From JBFHKO01 sp041595355 (GTDB lineage Bacteria; Pseudomonadota; Gammaproteobacteria; Enterobacterales; Aeromonadaceae), in the NCBI GenBank assembly GCA_041595355.1, contig JBFHKO010000009.1, forward strand, positions 1 to 29,270: DNA of 29,270 nucleotides, given 5' to 3'. Below the pieces are notes generated by a model. It was not told the origin of the DNA, searched no databases, and was given only the letters and a program-made list of their open reading frames with translations. The translations under genes were made by a program, and so were the position numbers. Below are positions 21,114 through 29,270 of this stretch, piece by piece; position 1 is the stretch's first letter; each line of letters starts with the position of its first letter.

Positions 21114-23228
21114 TTACCAGCTGAGTTCGCGGTTCAGGCGTGCCAGGGCGGCACTCAGGTAACCCAGGAGCGGATTGTAGGCCGCGGCACGGATCTGCAC
21201 CTCACCCAGCTGGGTGCGGCGGCGCTCCGGCTCAATGCCCGCCTCCGGCTCCAGCTCTACCGCATAGTAGGCGCCATGGATCTGGGGACTGCGCCCCTGC
21301 CAGCTCGACGGCAGGCTGCCGCCACTCACCGACAGCAAACCGCTCTCTTCAACCTGGCGGCTGCGGGTCACCGCCCGGGAGCGCACCCGCGCGGCCAGGG
21401 CACTGCCAGGCTGCCCGGCCACGAAGAAACGTGCTGCAGCACCGATCTGCACCCGCTCATAATCGGCCTCCGCCACATAGGCCAGCAGCCGCGGGCGCGC
21501 GCTCGCATCCAGGGGCAGCAACAGCCCCAGGGGTTGCTCGCGGCGCACCCAGCGCCCCGGCTGCAGATCGGCCGGCAGATCCCGCACCCGGGCGGCCACC
21601 TCGGCCCGCAGCTCCAGGCGCTGCAACTCGGCCTCGACGGCATCAACATCCAGCTGCCGCTCGGCCAGCTCCTGCATCAGCACCAGCAGCCGCTCCTGAC
21701 GCCCACGATCGGCCCCTCCGGCCGCGGCCAGGGCGATCCGGGCGGCCGCCAGGCGCTGCTCGGCCTGTACCCGGCGCAAGGTCAGCTCCGGCGACACCAG
21801 GCGGATCAGCAGATCGCCGGCGGCCACCCTCTGCCCCTCCCTGACCGCCACCACCTCGACCCGGCTCGCCTGCGGGGCATAGAGGGTACGCCGCCCTTCG
21901 ATGGCCAGATAGGCCGGGGCCGACACCCGTCCCGACCAGGGCAGCGCCAGCAGCAGCAACAGCGCCGCCATCAGCAGCATGCCCAGGCGCCGGCGACCGC
22001 GGGCAATCTCGCTGCGGCGCTGGATCTGTATTTGTACCTCGCGCCACACCGGGCGGCCGATGAACCACAACAGCTCCACCAGGGCCAGGGGCACCCCCAG
22101 CAGCTTGGGAAAGCTGGTATAGACGAACCAGGCAATGCCGGAAAACAGCGCGGCCCGGTAGAGCCAGGTCGCATAGCCAAAGGCCGCCAGCGGCCAGTGG
22201 GCCAGGTGGCCACTGCTGGGGCGCTCCTCCTGCAGGCCGGTCAGTCGCCGCACGCCATAACGGGCCGCCGCGAAGGCATCCTCCTGCAGATTGGGGTAAT
22301 CCAGAAGATCCGAGAGCAGGTAGTAGCCGTCAAAGCGCAGCAAGGGATTGAGATTGATGGCCAGCGACAGTATCCAGGCGGTGGTGGCCACGATGAACAG
22401 CGCACTCTGCAAGGGCCCCTCGGGTAACAGCAGCCACCCCCAGGTCGCCAGCACCGCCAGACCCAGCTCCGTTGCCACCCCCGCCACACTGATCTGCAAT
22501 CGCCGTCGCCAGTCGCCCAGCTTCCAGATGTCGTTGACGTCCGTATACAGCACCGGCCACAACACCAGAAAGGCGATACCAGTACGGGTCACATGCAGGC
22601 CGTGGTGACGCGCGGCCACGCCATGGCCCATCTCGTGGGCCGTCTTCAGCAGCAGCAACGATACCCCCAGCCACAGCAGCCCTTCAACACTGAAGGCGTA
22701 GCTGAAGGTGGCCGTGAATCGGTCCCACTGGCCCAGCAGTTGCCAGAGGGCCGACAGGCCGAGTATCGCCAGCACCACCCAGACTGCCGGGGAAAACAAG
22801 CAGCGCAAATGGGGCGCCAGCCAGCCATAGAAGCGATCCGGATTAGCCAGCGGAATACGAAAAAAGAGGTAGTTGTGGATCAGCGACTGCCAGCGGCTGC
22901 GCCGGGGCGGCACCAGTGCAGCCAGTGCCTGGACGCCGGCCTTGCCGGCACGCGCCAGCAGCTGGTGCTGATGCAGGAACAGCAGCCACTGCTCCAGAAA
23001 GTCGGCATCCGGCGGCATGGGCATCTCCGCCGCCACCGCGCCGAGAACGGCCTCCGGATCGCCCAGATGCCAGTGCAGCAACAGATGAAACTCCGCCTCT
23101 CCCAGCTGGAAGAAGCGGTTGCGCAGCGGATCATAGAGCCGCCAGGAGGGCAGCCCCAGGGGCGTAGTGCCGCTGGGAAAGACGTGAATATCATCACGCA
23201 GGGAGGGTAAACGGGCGGGTAACGCCAT
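21114..23228 (-). CDS. M50-family zinc metalloprotease fused to HlyD-type adaptor
   Basis: This 704-residue inner-membrane protein has three parts. The N-terminus (about 10-105) contains WRLYDPLRNRFFQLGEAEFH, resembling the small PqqD-like winged-helix found at the front of similar peptidases. A polytopic M50 site-2-protease-like domain follows, with the zinc motif HEMGH (His198, Glu199, His202) and the third-ligand motif NLNPLLRFDGYY (Asn294, Asp300). After a helix near 422-440 comes a HlyD-like periplasmic part with lipoyl-type segments (RRTLYAPQASRVEVVAVREG) around a coiled coil at about 485-550. It starts 3 nt after the preceding adaptor's stop, so it is translationally coupled. It resembles the YydH-like 'putative peptide zinc metalloprotease' group. 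The likely role is processing or gating of an exported polypeptide together with its two adaptor neighbours; the substrate is inferred to be the Ig-repeat protein. Confidence 0.85.
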   Translation of the reverse strand: MALPARLPSLRDDIHVFPSGTTPLGLPSWRLYDPLRNRFFQLGEAEFHLLLHWHLGDPEAVLGAVAAEMPMPPDADFLEQWLLFLHQHQLLARAGKAGVQALAALVPPRRSRWQSLIHNYLFFRIPLANPDRFYGWLAPHLRCLFSPAVWVVLAILGLSALWQLLGQWDRFTATFSYAFSVEGLLWLGVSLLLLKTAHEMGHGVAARHHGLHVTRTGIAFLVLWPVLYTDVNDIWKLGDWRRRLQISVAGVATELGLAVLATWGWLLLPEGPLQSALFIVATTAWILSLAINLNPLLRFDGYYLLSDLLDYPNLQEDAFAAARYGVRRLTGLQEERPSSGHLAHWPLAAFGYATWLYRAALFSGIAWFVYTSFPKLLGVPLALVELLWFIGRPVWREVQIQIQRRSEIARGRRRLGMLLMAALLLLLALPWSGRVSAPAYLAIEGRRTLYAPQASRVEVVAVREGQRVAAGDLLIRLVSPELTLRRVQAEQRLAAARIALAAAGGADRGRQERLLVLMQELAERQLDVDAVEAELQRLELRAEVAARVRDLPADLQPGRWVRREQPLGLLLPLDASARPRLLAYVAEADYERVQIGAAARFFVAGQPGSALAARVRSRAVTRSRQVEESGLLSVSGGSLPSSWQGRSPQIHGAYYAVELEPEAGIEPERRRTQLGEVQIRAAAYNPLLGYLSAALARLNRELSW

Positions 23229-23231
23229 GCT

Positions 23232-24605
23232 TCAGAATCCCAGTTGACGCCGCAGCGCCGCCAATGGCCGGCGCAGCAGATGGTAGATCAGCGGTAATCG
23301 CTCACCATAGAGGCGCACCGTGCCCTTCAGGCCAAGGTGGGGACGCTCGCTGTCGGCCTCAAACTGCCCGCGTACCCGATAGGCGCTGATGCCCTCGTCG
23401 GTGAGCTGGGTCTCGTAGCTGCTGTCCTGCACCCGAGCCGTCATGGATGACAGGGGGCGGATATAGAGCGACAGTCGCATCTCGGCTCCCGACTGCAGGG
23501 CGATGGCATCGGCCGCCGGCAGCCAGGCCACCAGGGCCACATCCGCCGGATCCGCCAACATCATGATCTGCTCCCCCGTCTGCACGGGGCGTCCGACCAG
23601 CTCCAGAGGATCGCCAAACACCACCACCCCATCGCTGGGGGCACGGACCGTCAACCGCTCGAGCAATTCCTCCAGGTAGGCCACCTCGGCCTGTTTCTCC
23701 TGGATGCGCGCATTCAGGGTGGCCACCTCGGCGCGTGAGGCATCATCACCAAACCCCTTCTGGCTGGCCCGCAGCCATTCAGCCCGGGCGATCTCCAGCG
23801 TTTGCCGCGCCACGGCCAGACGATTGCGGGTGGTGGTGTCATCCAGTCGGAACAGTACCTGACCCGCACTGACCACCTCATTGGGGCGCACCGATATGCT
23901 GTGGACAGGCACATCGGTGGGCGCCGTCAGGGCACGTGGCGCCGCCGGCACCACCTCACCGGGGACCACCACCGACAGGCGCAGAGGCAACAGCAAACAG
24001 GCCAGCAGCCCCCAGGCCGCCAGCCGGAAGGCGCGCCGCTGGCGCCAGGCACGCCAGCGACTGCGCCAGTCGCGGTGCTGGCGTTGCCAGCCCCACAGTC
24101 CCTGGCCGTAAAAGAGCGCCAGCTCCTGCAGCAACAGCTGCATCTCGGGCGTCACGGGCTGATCGCAGGCCAGACAGAGGGCCCCCGGCCAGGGGGCCGC
24201 CGGAGCCGGCAAGGGGATCCAGAGCAGATATTCGGGCAGCCAGTCCTGCCATTCGCACGCCAGATCGGGCGGCACATCGGCCACCGTCAGCTGACGAAAG
24301 GCCTGCTGGCCATCGCTCGCCGCCGCCAGCTGCCGGCCAAGACGTGCGGCCCAGACCACGAAGGGACTGTCCTGCTCGACGCGGGCCAGCCCGGAGGCAT
24401 GGCTCACCTGGCCGCCCACCGGGCCGCTGGGCCGCCACAGCCAGGCCAGCCGATACGGCTGCAACTCGAAACTGCGATTGACGATATGCCAGGCGGCCTG
24501 ATCCTCGCTCGGCGCGGTGGCGACATCCCGCGCCAGGGTCAGCAGCAACAGAATGGCCTCCTGCACGCTCTCTCTGGTCGCGCCGGCCTGCGCGTCAACG
24601 GCCAT
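23232..24605 (-). CDS. HlyD-family periplasmic adaptor with N-terminal GAF-like domain
   Basis: This 457-residue protein has a soluble N-terminal region (1-185: AWHIVNRSFELQPYRLAWLW, LLWIPLPAP, GALCLACDQP) whose spacing and beta/helix pattern resemble a GAF domain. An Arg/Trp-rich stretch precedes a single membrane helix (about 193-213). A typical HlyD adaptor follows: lipoyl half (PTDVPVHSISVRPNEVVSAG), coiled coil (about 260-315), second lipoyl half (LTVRAPSDGVVVFGDPLELV) and a beta-barrel region. The ATG at 24605 follows GGAAG and overlaps the preceding stop by 11 nt; a GTG at 24623 is the alternative. A cytoplasmic sensory domain on a membrane-fusion protein is unusual. It is coupled to the genes on both sides. 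Confidence 0.8.
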   Translation of the reverse strand: MAVDAQAGATRESVQEAILLLLTLARDVATAPSEDQAAWHIVNRSFELQPYRLAWLWRPSGPVGGQVSHASGLARVEQDSPFVVWAARLGRQLAAASDGQQAFRQLTVADVPPDLACEWQDWLPEYLLWIPLPAPAAPWPGALCLACDQPVTPEMQLLLQELALFYGQGLWGWQRQHRDWRSRWRAWRQRRAFRLAAWGLLACLLLPLRLSVVVPGEVVPAAPRALTAPTDVPVHSISVRPNEVVSAGQVLFRLDDTTTRNRLAVARQTLEIARAEWLRASQKGFGDDASRAEVATLNARIQEKQAEVAYLEELLERLTVRAPSDGVVVFGDPLELVGRPVQTGEQIMMLADPADVALVAWLPAADAIALQSGAEMRLSLYIRPLSSMTARVQDSSYETQLTDEGISAYRVRGQFEADSERPHLGLKGTVRLYGERLPLIYHLLRRPLAALRRQLGF

Positions 24606-25350
24606 CAAAATCGGCACTTCCACTCATGCCGGCCAGCAACTCCGGATAATGACCGTCGATGGTAGCCGTCAACTCGACGGTCTGGCTGACCGGATCGACC
24701 CGGCCGTTGATCACCTTCACCACGGCGGGATAGCGGCTGCCGGTTTCATCGATGGTGACGGCAAAACGGCTGCCCGCCTTGATGTGGCTCAGCAGACGCG
24801 AGGGCACATGCAGCTGAAACCGGAAGCGGCTGTTGTCGATGATCTCCAGCAGCGGTTGTCCGGGAGCCACGGTCTCGTGGGCATGCACCCGCAACTTGAC
24901 CACCTGGCCGGCAAAGGGCGCCACCAGGGTGCAGTGTCGCAACTGGGCTCGCATCAGCTCGACCTGGGCCGCCGCCCGCGCCTTGCCGGCGCGCGCCAGG
25001 CGGATATCCAGCTCGCTGGCCGCGCGCAAGGTCTGCAATTGCTGCTTGTTGACCAGGGTTTCATGGGCCGAGGCCAGTTCCGCCTCGGCCATGTGCAGGC
25101 GGGCCGAGGCCTCCTCGCAGTCGAACTGGACCAGGGTCTGACCGGCCTTGAAATGGCCACCCAGCGGTACCGGCAGCGCCGTGATGCGGGCGGCAATCTG
25201 ACTGGAGAGCACCGCCTCGTTTTCCGGAACCAGCAACACGCGAACGGCAGTTGCCGTCACCAGCGACGGCTCTGCCGGCGGCACCGCGGCCGGCATTTGC
25301 GCCATCAGCAGCGGCGCCCACAACAGCAGGCCCAGTAGCAGAGGCCGCAT
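24595..25350 (-). CDS. Small HlyD/RND-type periplasmic adaptor
   Basis: This 251-residue exported protein has a signal peptide (MRPLLLGLLLWAPLLMAQM). The first lipoyl half (SSQIAARITALPVPLGGHFK) is followed by a short helical hairpin (about 85-135), the second lipoyl half (CTLVAPFAGQVVKLRVHAHE) and a beta-barrel domain ending MSGSADFDGR. It is shorter than classic adaptors and has no membrane anchor beyond the leader. The ATG lies one base after the outer-membrane-factor stop (TGAAATG) with GGAG upstream, so it is coupled; its own end overlaps the next gene. It may bridge the inner-membrane adaptor and the outer-membrane factor. Confidence 0.85.
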   Translation of the reverse strand: MRPLLLGLLLWAPLLMAQMPAAVPPAEPSLVTATAVRVLLVPENEAVLSSQIAARITALPVPLGGHFKAGQTLVQFDCEEASARLHMAEAELASAHETLVNKQQLQTLRAASELDIRLARAGKARAAAQVELMRAQLRHCTLVAPFAGQVVKLRVHAHETVAPGQPLLEIIDNSRFRFQLHVPSRLLSHIKAGSRFAVTIDETGSRYPAVVKVINGRVDPVSQTVELTATIDGHYPELLAGMSGSADFDGR

Positions 25351-25351
25351 T

Positions 25352-26866
25352 TCAGCGCTCCGCCTCGACACGTCGCATGACACCATTCACATTCCACTCC
25401 TTCAGCCGCGTTTCGATTTCTGCCTTCAGATCCTGCAGTGAACGCCCCGAGTCGGCCACACTCAGGTCGGCCCCCAGGGAGTTGAGCAGACGTGCATATG
25501 CCGATTGCATGCTCGCATGGGCATAATCACGCTGCAGCCCGGAGAGAACGGCCCGCACATCGACCCGGATCAGCTCCAGTTCGGTTTCCGAGGCGCTTTT
25601 GACCGCCGCTGTCATTTGCGCCTTGATGCGCTGATCGACGGAGTCCAGTTGCTGGGTCAGCTGGTAATCCTGCACCGCCTGGCGATACTGCTCGGTGGCG
25701 ATGCGCACCTGGGCCAGTACCGCCATGGTGGTGGCCATACGACGCATATCATCGACCTCGCTCTGCAGCGCCTGCTGACGTTGCACCGCCGGCAGACTGA
25801 AGGCACGCAGCAGATTGAAAGAGAGGTTGATCCCGCTGTCCATCCAGCCGTTGTTGTAGAGGTACTTGTTGCTGTCGTAACGCAGGCCGGTTTCCACCTG
25901 AATGGCCGGCAGCACCGACAGCAGATTGCGACGCGCATCCAGCAGATTGTTGCGCGCCCGGTAATCTTCCTCGCGCAGCTCGGCGCGGTTAAGCAGGGCC
26001 ACGTCTTCCAGCCGGGTGACCTCGCTGTAGGCCGGCACCGCCGGCATGGGCACCTGCCCCGGGTCGGCCAGGCTGAAGCGGGTACCGGGTCGCAGATTCA
26101 TCAGTGCGGCCAGTTCGGTACGCGCCATCTCCAGATCGGCGCGCCGGGCGCGCAGCTGCTGCACTATCTCGATCAGGCCGCGCTGGTACACCAGAACCTG
26201 CATGGGCGGCATCAAACGTTGTTTCTCTATGGTCTGGGCGCTGCGCATGGCCTCCTCGGCCCGGGTCAGCAACCGCTCGACATCGGCGACGTGACGCTGG
26301 GCGGCCACGGCCCGCCAGTAGGCAGTCAGCACATCCTGGGTGATGTTCTGCAACGTCTTGCGCCGCCGCTCTTCGGCGATCAGCACCTGGTTGGCCTGCT
26401 GCTTGGCTCGCACATAGCTGAGGCCGAAGTCGAGCATGTTCCAGGAGATGCTGAGCTGCTCGGTGTGGTGCTGGCGCTCCTGGGCCACGGAGACATCGGT
26501 CCCGACGACACCGGTGCGCAGGTTGAGTGCCGTGCCCCCCGGATCGTTGTTGCGGCTGTTATAGCCCGCCGCGGCCGTCAGGCGCGGCAGCATGTCGTAA
26601 TAGGCAAGATCCAGCTGCCCCTCGGCCAGCGCATCCTCCATCAGCTTCAGGCGATGCTCGAGGTTGTAGGCATAGGCCCGGGCCAGCACATCGGAAAAGG
26701 CCAGCGGACGGCTGATTTTTTCCTGGCGGACAAACATCAGCGTCTGATCACGGGCCACGCGCCCCTGGCGCTCTGCCGGTGTCGTCGGCTCGGGCGACAC
26801 GGAGCAGCCCGCCAGCAAGAGGACCGCGCCCAGAGAGATGGCTATTGGCTTCAGTTTCACGTTCAC
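25352..26866 (-). CDS. TolC-like outer-membrane factor lipoprotein
   Basis: This 504-residue protein has a lipoprotein signal peptide ending in the lipobox LLAGC (acylated Cys21). Two repeats of the outer-membrane efflux protein fold follow, with long alpha-helical barrel segments (for example LEHRLKLMEDALAEGQLDLA, AKQQANQVLIAEERRRKTLQ, QRQQALQSEVDDMRRMATTM). GTG at 26866 is chosen because AGGAAG lies 8 nt upstream and the signal peptide then begins immediately; an ATG at 26899 is the alternative. It would form the outer-membrane exit duct. It lies 54 bp after the Ig-repeat protein and is coupled to the small adaptor. Confidence 0.88.
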   Translation of the reverse strand: MNVKLKPIAISLGAVLLLAGCSVSPEPTTPAERQGRVARDQTLMFVRQEKISRPLAFSDVLARAYAYNLEHRLKLMEDALAEGQLDLAYYDMLPRLTAAAGYNSRNNDPGGTALNLRTGVVGTDVSVAQERQHHTEQLSISWNMLDFGLSYVRAKQQANQVLIAEERRRKTLQNITQDVLTAYWRAVAAQRHVADVERLLTRAEEAMRSAQTIEKQRLMPPMQVLVYQRGLIEIVQQLRARRADLEMARTELAALMNLRPGTRFSLADPGQVPMPAVPAYSEVTRLEDVALLNRAELREEDYRARNNLLDARRNLLSVLPAIQVETGLRYDSNKYLYNNGWMDSGINLSFNLLRAFSLPAVQRQQALQSEVDDMRRMATTMAVLAQVRIATEQYRQAVQDYQLTQQLDSVDQRIKAQMTAAVKSASETELELIRVDVRAVLSGLQRDYAHASMQSAYARLLNSLGADLSVADSGRSLQDLKAEIETRLKEWNVNGVMRRVEAER

Positions 26867-26920
26867 GTTGGTTGCTTCCTGCTCAAAATTGAAATCCATG
26901 TTGTTGTCGCGGCCCACCCG

Positions 26921-29270
26921 TCATTTTGCCGTGCGCTGACGAGCGACCAGTTCGCGTAATGGTTCGCGTTGGGCCTGGGGCGCCTGGCGCAACTCGGCCA
27001 GCTGCTGACGCAGTGACGGTTTTACCTTGCCTGCGGACGCCAGTTTGTCCGCCGCCGGGGCCGCGTCCTGGGACTTGCCCTCCTTGACCTGGTCGCGACC
27101 CGGCTTGTCGCCCTGCGGCGCATCACCGGGCTGATCAGCCATCTCCTGGATCCGCGTATTGCGGTACTCCTTGCTGCCGCTACGCGTTTCGCCCTGATCG
27201 TTGGTAATGGTGAAACGGATGCTGCGCTTGCCCAGCACCTCGCCCCCGCGCAAATCGCGCAGCTTGAGGCTGCGCAGCAACTGCTGGTACTCGCCGGCAG
27301 TGGCACTGCCGGTGAGGGTCAGAATACCGGAAGCGGCATCATAACTGACCGAAATATTCGGATGCCGGGCCGCCAGGCTCAACAGATCCCGACCGGGGAT
27401 CAACCCCGCCTCGATGCGGACCACCGCCGAAACCAACAACATATTGGCCGTGCTGCTGCCATCGTAGCGTCTGGAGATGATGGTTAACCCCAGACCGATA
27501 TCGGCGCTATTGCGCGTGCCACTGTCGATAATCCCGGAAGCCAGGCTGTTGCTGCCGACATTCAGCTCGAAAATCGCGCCCTGCTGCATGGCCGCCGGTG
27601 CGGCGAACAGGCTGCTGTCTATGCTGCGCGTACGTGTGTCGCTGTCAGTGGCCTGGGCATAATAGCGTGTCGACCCGGCCCGCATCACCGTTTCGGTGAC
27701 ACTGTAGCTCTGGCCGTAGCCAAGATTGCCCAGCGTCCCGGAGACCGGGGTGGCCGTACCCAGATCCAGCTGCCATTGGCCGTTGCCATTCGGGATCACC
27801 ACATAACTGGCGTCATTGACCGTCACCGTCAACGTCTCGCCGCTCGCCAGCCCGGTATTGCCGGTCAGCGTCGGCGTCGCATCGACGCTCAGCGCATCAT
27901 GGCCACTGAGGCTGTTGCCGGCGGCATCGGTCACCGTCGCGGTAACGCCGTAGCGCTGGCCATCCACGAAACTGCCCAGGCTACCGGATACCGGCGTGGC
28001 CGTGCTCAGATCCAGGCTCCAGGTGCCCTCATCATCCGGCGTGACCACATAGGTGGCGCCATTGACGCTCACCGTCAGTGTCTCGCCGCTACCCAGCGTT
28101 GCAGTGCCGGTGAGCAGAGTTGCATTGCTGGATACCGGGTCGACCGTTGGCACCGCCGGTGCCGTGTTATCCAGCAGGTATTCCTGCTCGCTTGCCGGTG
28201 TCGTATTCGTCAGGGCATTGCCGGCCGCATCGGTGATGTTCTGCCCGCCAACAAAATCGAGATTGAGCGCCCCGTTGTGGTCGGCAATGTTGCTCACCAG
28301 CACGTCGTACACGCCCGCCGACACCAGCGTCACGCTCTGGATGCTGGCGCCGCTCGCGCCGGCACCCGACAGGCTGAAGTCAGCCGCATCCACCTGGGTG
28401 ACCGCTTCCGAGAAGCTGACCCGGAACGTCACGCTGTCTGCGTTGGTGGTCGCCGCCGACGGGCTCTGCCGCACTATGCTGCTGACCGTCGGCGCCGTGG
28501 TGTCAACGCCATAGCCCTCGCTGGTGCTGGCTGTGCCGTGGTTGCCCGCCGCATCCACGCTGCTGATGCTGGCCGCAATGCTGCGCCCGCTGTCCGCCAC
28601 CAGGTCGCTGCCCGGCACGTCAATGCTAAAGCCCAGCTGGGCGTCCAGCTGGCCACTGAATTGCTTGCCGTTGACCGTCAGCGTCACCGTGTCGCCCGCC
28701 TGGGCATCGCCCGCGGCCGTACCGGTGATGGCGATGTCGGTCCCCGCCTCGCTGGCGTTGATGATGTCGTCGGCCGTGATGGCCGCATCCAGGCTCAGGG
28801 TCGGTACCGGCGCCGTGGTGTCAATCACCAGCTCGTTGCTGCTGCTGTCGCTACTGGCATTGCCGGCCGCATCGGTCACCGTGGCGATGACCTCGTAGCT
28901 GCCATCGCTCAGGCTGCCCAGGCTGCCGGATACCGGCGTGGCCGTGGCCAGGTCCAGGCTCCAGCTGCCGTCACCGGCCACGCTCACCGCATAGCTGGCG
29001 ACATTGACGCTCACCGTCAGGCTCTCGCCGCTGGCCAGGTTGGCGCTGCCGCTCAGGGTCGGTGTGGTATCGCGGGTCAGCAGCGCTGTCACCGTCGGTG
29101 CGCTCGGCGCCGTGGTGTCAATCACCAGCTCGTTGCTGCTGACATCCACGCTGGTATTGCCGGCCGCATCGGTCACCACAGCAGTGACCTCGTAACTGCC
29201 ATCGCTCAGGCCGCCCAGGCTGCCGGATACCGGCGTGGCCGTGCCCAGGTCCAGGCTCCAGCTGCCGTCA
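26921..29270 (-). CDS. Large Ig-repeat surface protein, C-terminal part (N-terminus beyond window)
   Basis: About 783 C-terminal residues are visible; the frame is open to the right edge. It contains bacterial Ig-like repeats with motifs DGSWSLDLxTATPVSGSLG, VTDAAGN and NELVIDTTAP, one longer calcium-binding-like module (TADDIINASEAGTDIAITGT) and a SVTFRVSFSEAVTQVDAADF module. Next comes a cadherin-like region (ISVSYDAASGILTLTGSATA, then YQQLLRSLKLRDLRGGE). The C-terminus is a roughly 75-residue hydrophilic tail rich in Gln, Lys, Arg, Asp and Pro. No GGxGxDxxx RTX repeats and no anchor or sorting motif were seen. Such proteins are usually giant adhesins or biofilm proteins. The adjacent adaptor, protease and outer-membrane-factor genes are probably its exporter. 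Confidence 0.85.
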   Translation of the reverse strand, partial: DGSWSLDLGTATPVSGSLGGLSDGSYEVTAVVTDAAGNTSVDVSSNELVIDTTAPSAPTVTALLTRDTTPTLSGSANLASGESLTVSVNVASYAVSVAGDGSWSLDLATATPVSGSLGSLSDGSYEVIATVTDAAGNASSDSSSNELVIDTTAPVPTLSLDAAITADDIINASEAGTDIAITGTAAGDAQAGDTVTLTVNGKQFSGQLDAQLGFSIDVPGSDLVADSGRSIAASISSVDAAGNHGTASTSEGYGVDTTAPTVSSIVRQSPSAATTNADSVTFRVSFSEAVTQVDAADFSLSGAGASGASIQSVTLVSAGVYDVLVSNIADHNGALNLDFVGGQNITDAAGNALTNTTPASEQEYLLDNTAPAVPTVDPVSSNATLLTGTATLGSGETLTVSVNGATYVVTPDDEGTWSLDLSTATPVSGSLGSFVDGQRYGVTATVTDAAGNSLSGHDALSVDATPTLTGNTGLASGETLTVTVNDASYVVIPNGNGQWQLDLGTATPVSGTLGNLGYGQSYSVTETVMRAGSTRYYAQATDSDTRTRSIDSSLFAAPAAMQQGAIFELNVGSNSLASGIIDSGTRNSADIGLGLTIISRRYDGSSTANMLLVSAVVRIEAGLIPGRDLLSLAARHPNISVSYDAASGILTLTGSATAGEYQQLLRSLKLRDLRGGEVLGKRSIRFTITNDQGETRSGSKEYRNTRIQEMADQPGDAPQGDKPGRDQVKEGKSQDAAPAADKLASAGKVKPSLRQQLAELRQAPQAQREPLRELVARQRTAK
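28809..28973 (-). repeat. Ig-domain repeat, copy 1 of a 297-bp period
   Basis: This segment aligns with 29106-29270 at an offset of exactly 297 bp (99 codons). The last 50 bases of the two copies differ at a single position by eye. More divergent copies of the same motif lie at about 27980-28040 and 27730-27790. Confidence 0.85.
29106..29270 (-). repeat. Ig-domain repeat, copy 2 of a 297-bp period
   Basis: This is the partner of 28809-28973. The copy is cut by the window edge, so more repeats probably follow. Differences cluster in the segment encoding SNELVID-flanking residues (about 29140-29180). Confidence 0.85.

Noticed and set aside
28053..29195. Plus-strand open frames rich in Val, Ser, Leu and Thr opposite the Ig-repeat gene
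   Set aside because: They recur with the repeat period and mirror the minus-strand Ig motifs, so they are antisense shadows.
21114..29270. Classic RTX type I secretion system
   Set aside because: No ABC ATPase and no GGxGxDxxx repeats in the visible part. The possibility remains open only for sequence beyond the right edge.

Overview
The window is GC-rich (by eye a little over 60%) and reads as a gammaproteobacterial chromosome. The dusB-fis pair, a near-canonical Fis, the dnaB-alr pair, dusA and an oadGAB sodium-pump operon all point to the Aeromonadaceae, most likely Aeromonas. That assignment comes from protein resemblance only, since no search was possible. No tRNA, rRNA, CRISPR array, insertion sequence or phage gene was seen.

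Layout. (1) 1-4067, minus strand: a sugar-acid catabolic cluster in the order LacI-type repressor, PfkB kinase, MFS permease, gnd (cut by the window edge). It best fits 2-ketogluconate uptake and phosphorylation feeding 6-phosphogluconate dehydrogenase. The 447-bp gap between repressor and kinase holds a strong operator-like palindrome. (2) 4313-5718, plus strand: dusB-fis with a stringent-type promoter and a clear terminator. (3) 5819-12110, plus strand: a compact five-gene operon encoding a ThiF/E1-like adenylyltransferase, an acyl-homoserine-lactone-synthase-like acyltransferase, a two-module RND/MMPL transporter, a LolA-like periplasmic protein and a DUF1302-like outer-membrane barrel. A convergent HTH-only LuxR-type regulator (12120-12488) faces it. 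A lux-box-like dyad abuts a predicted -35 upstream. This looks like a system that makes an acylated molecule and exports it across the whole envelope, and it is one of the two best candidates for something undescribed.

(4) 12610-17647: housekeeping genes: dusA, an 80-residue orphan membrane protein, alr, dnaB (with an unusual residue next to Walker B) and a Tim44-like membrane protein. (5) 17739-20984, minus strand: oadG-oadA-oadB, the Na+-pumping oxaloacetate decarboxylase. (6) 21114-29270, minus strand: the C-terminal part of a large Ig-repeat surface protein followed by four tightly packed export genes: an outer-membrane-factor lipoprotein, a small HlyD-type adaptor, a larger HlyD-type adaptor with an unusual N-terminal domain, and a fusion of an M50 zinc metalloprotease with a HlyD-type adaptor. 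No ABC ATPase and no RTX repeats are visible. This non-canonical type I-like secretion/processing operon is the second prime candidate for a novel system.

Gene starts were chosen by Shine-Dalgarno position, family length and translational coupling, because many open frames extend upstream of the real start in this GC-rich DNA. Statements about families rest on remembered motifs and no similarity search was run.
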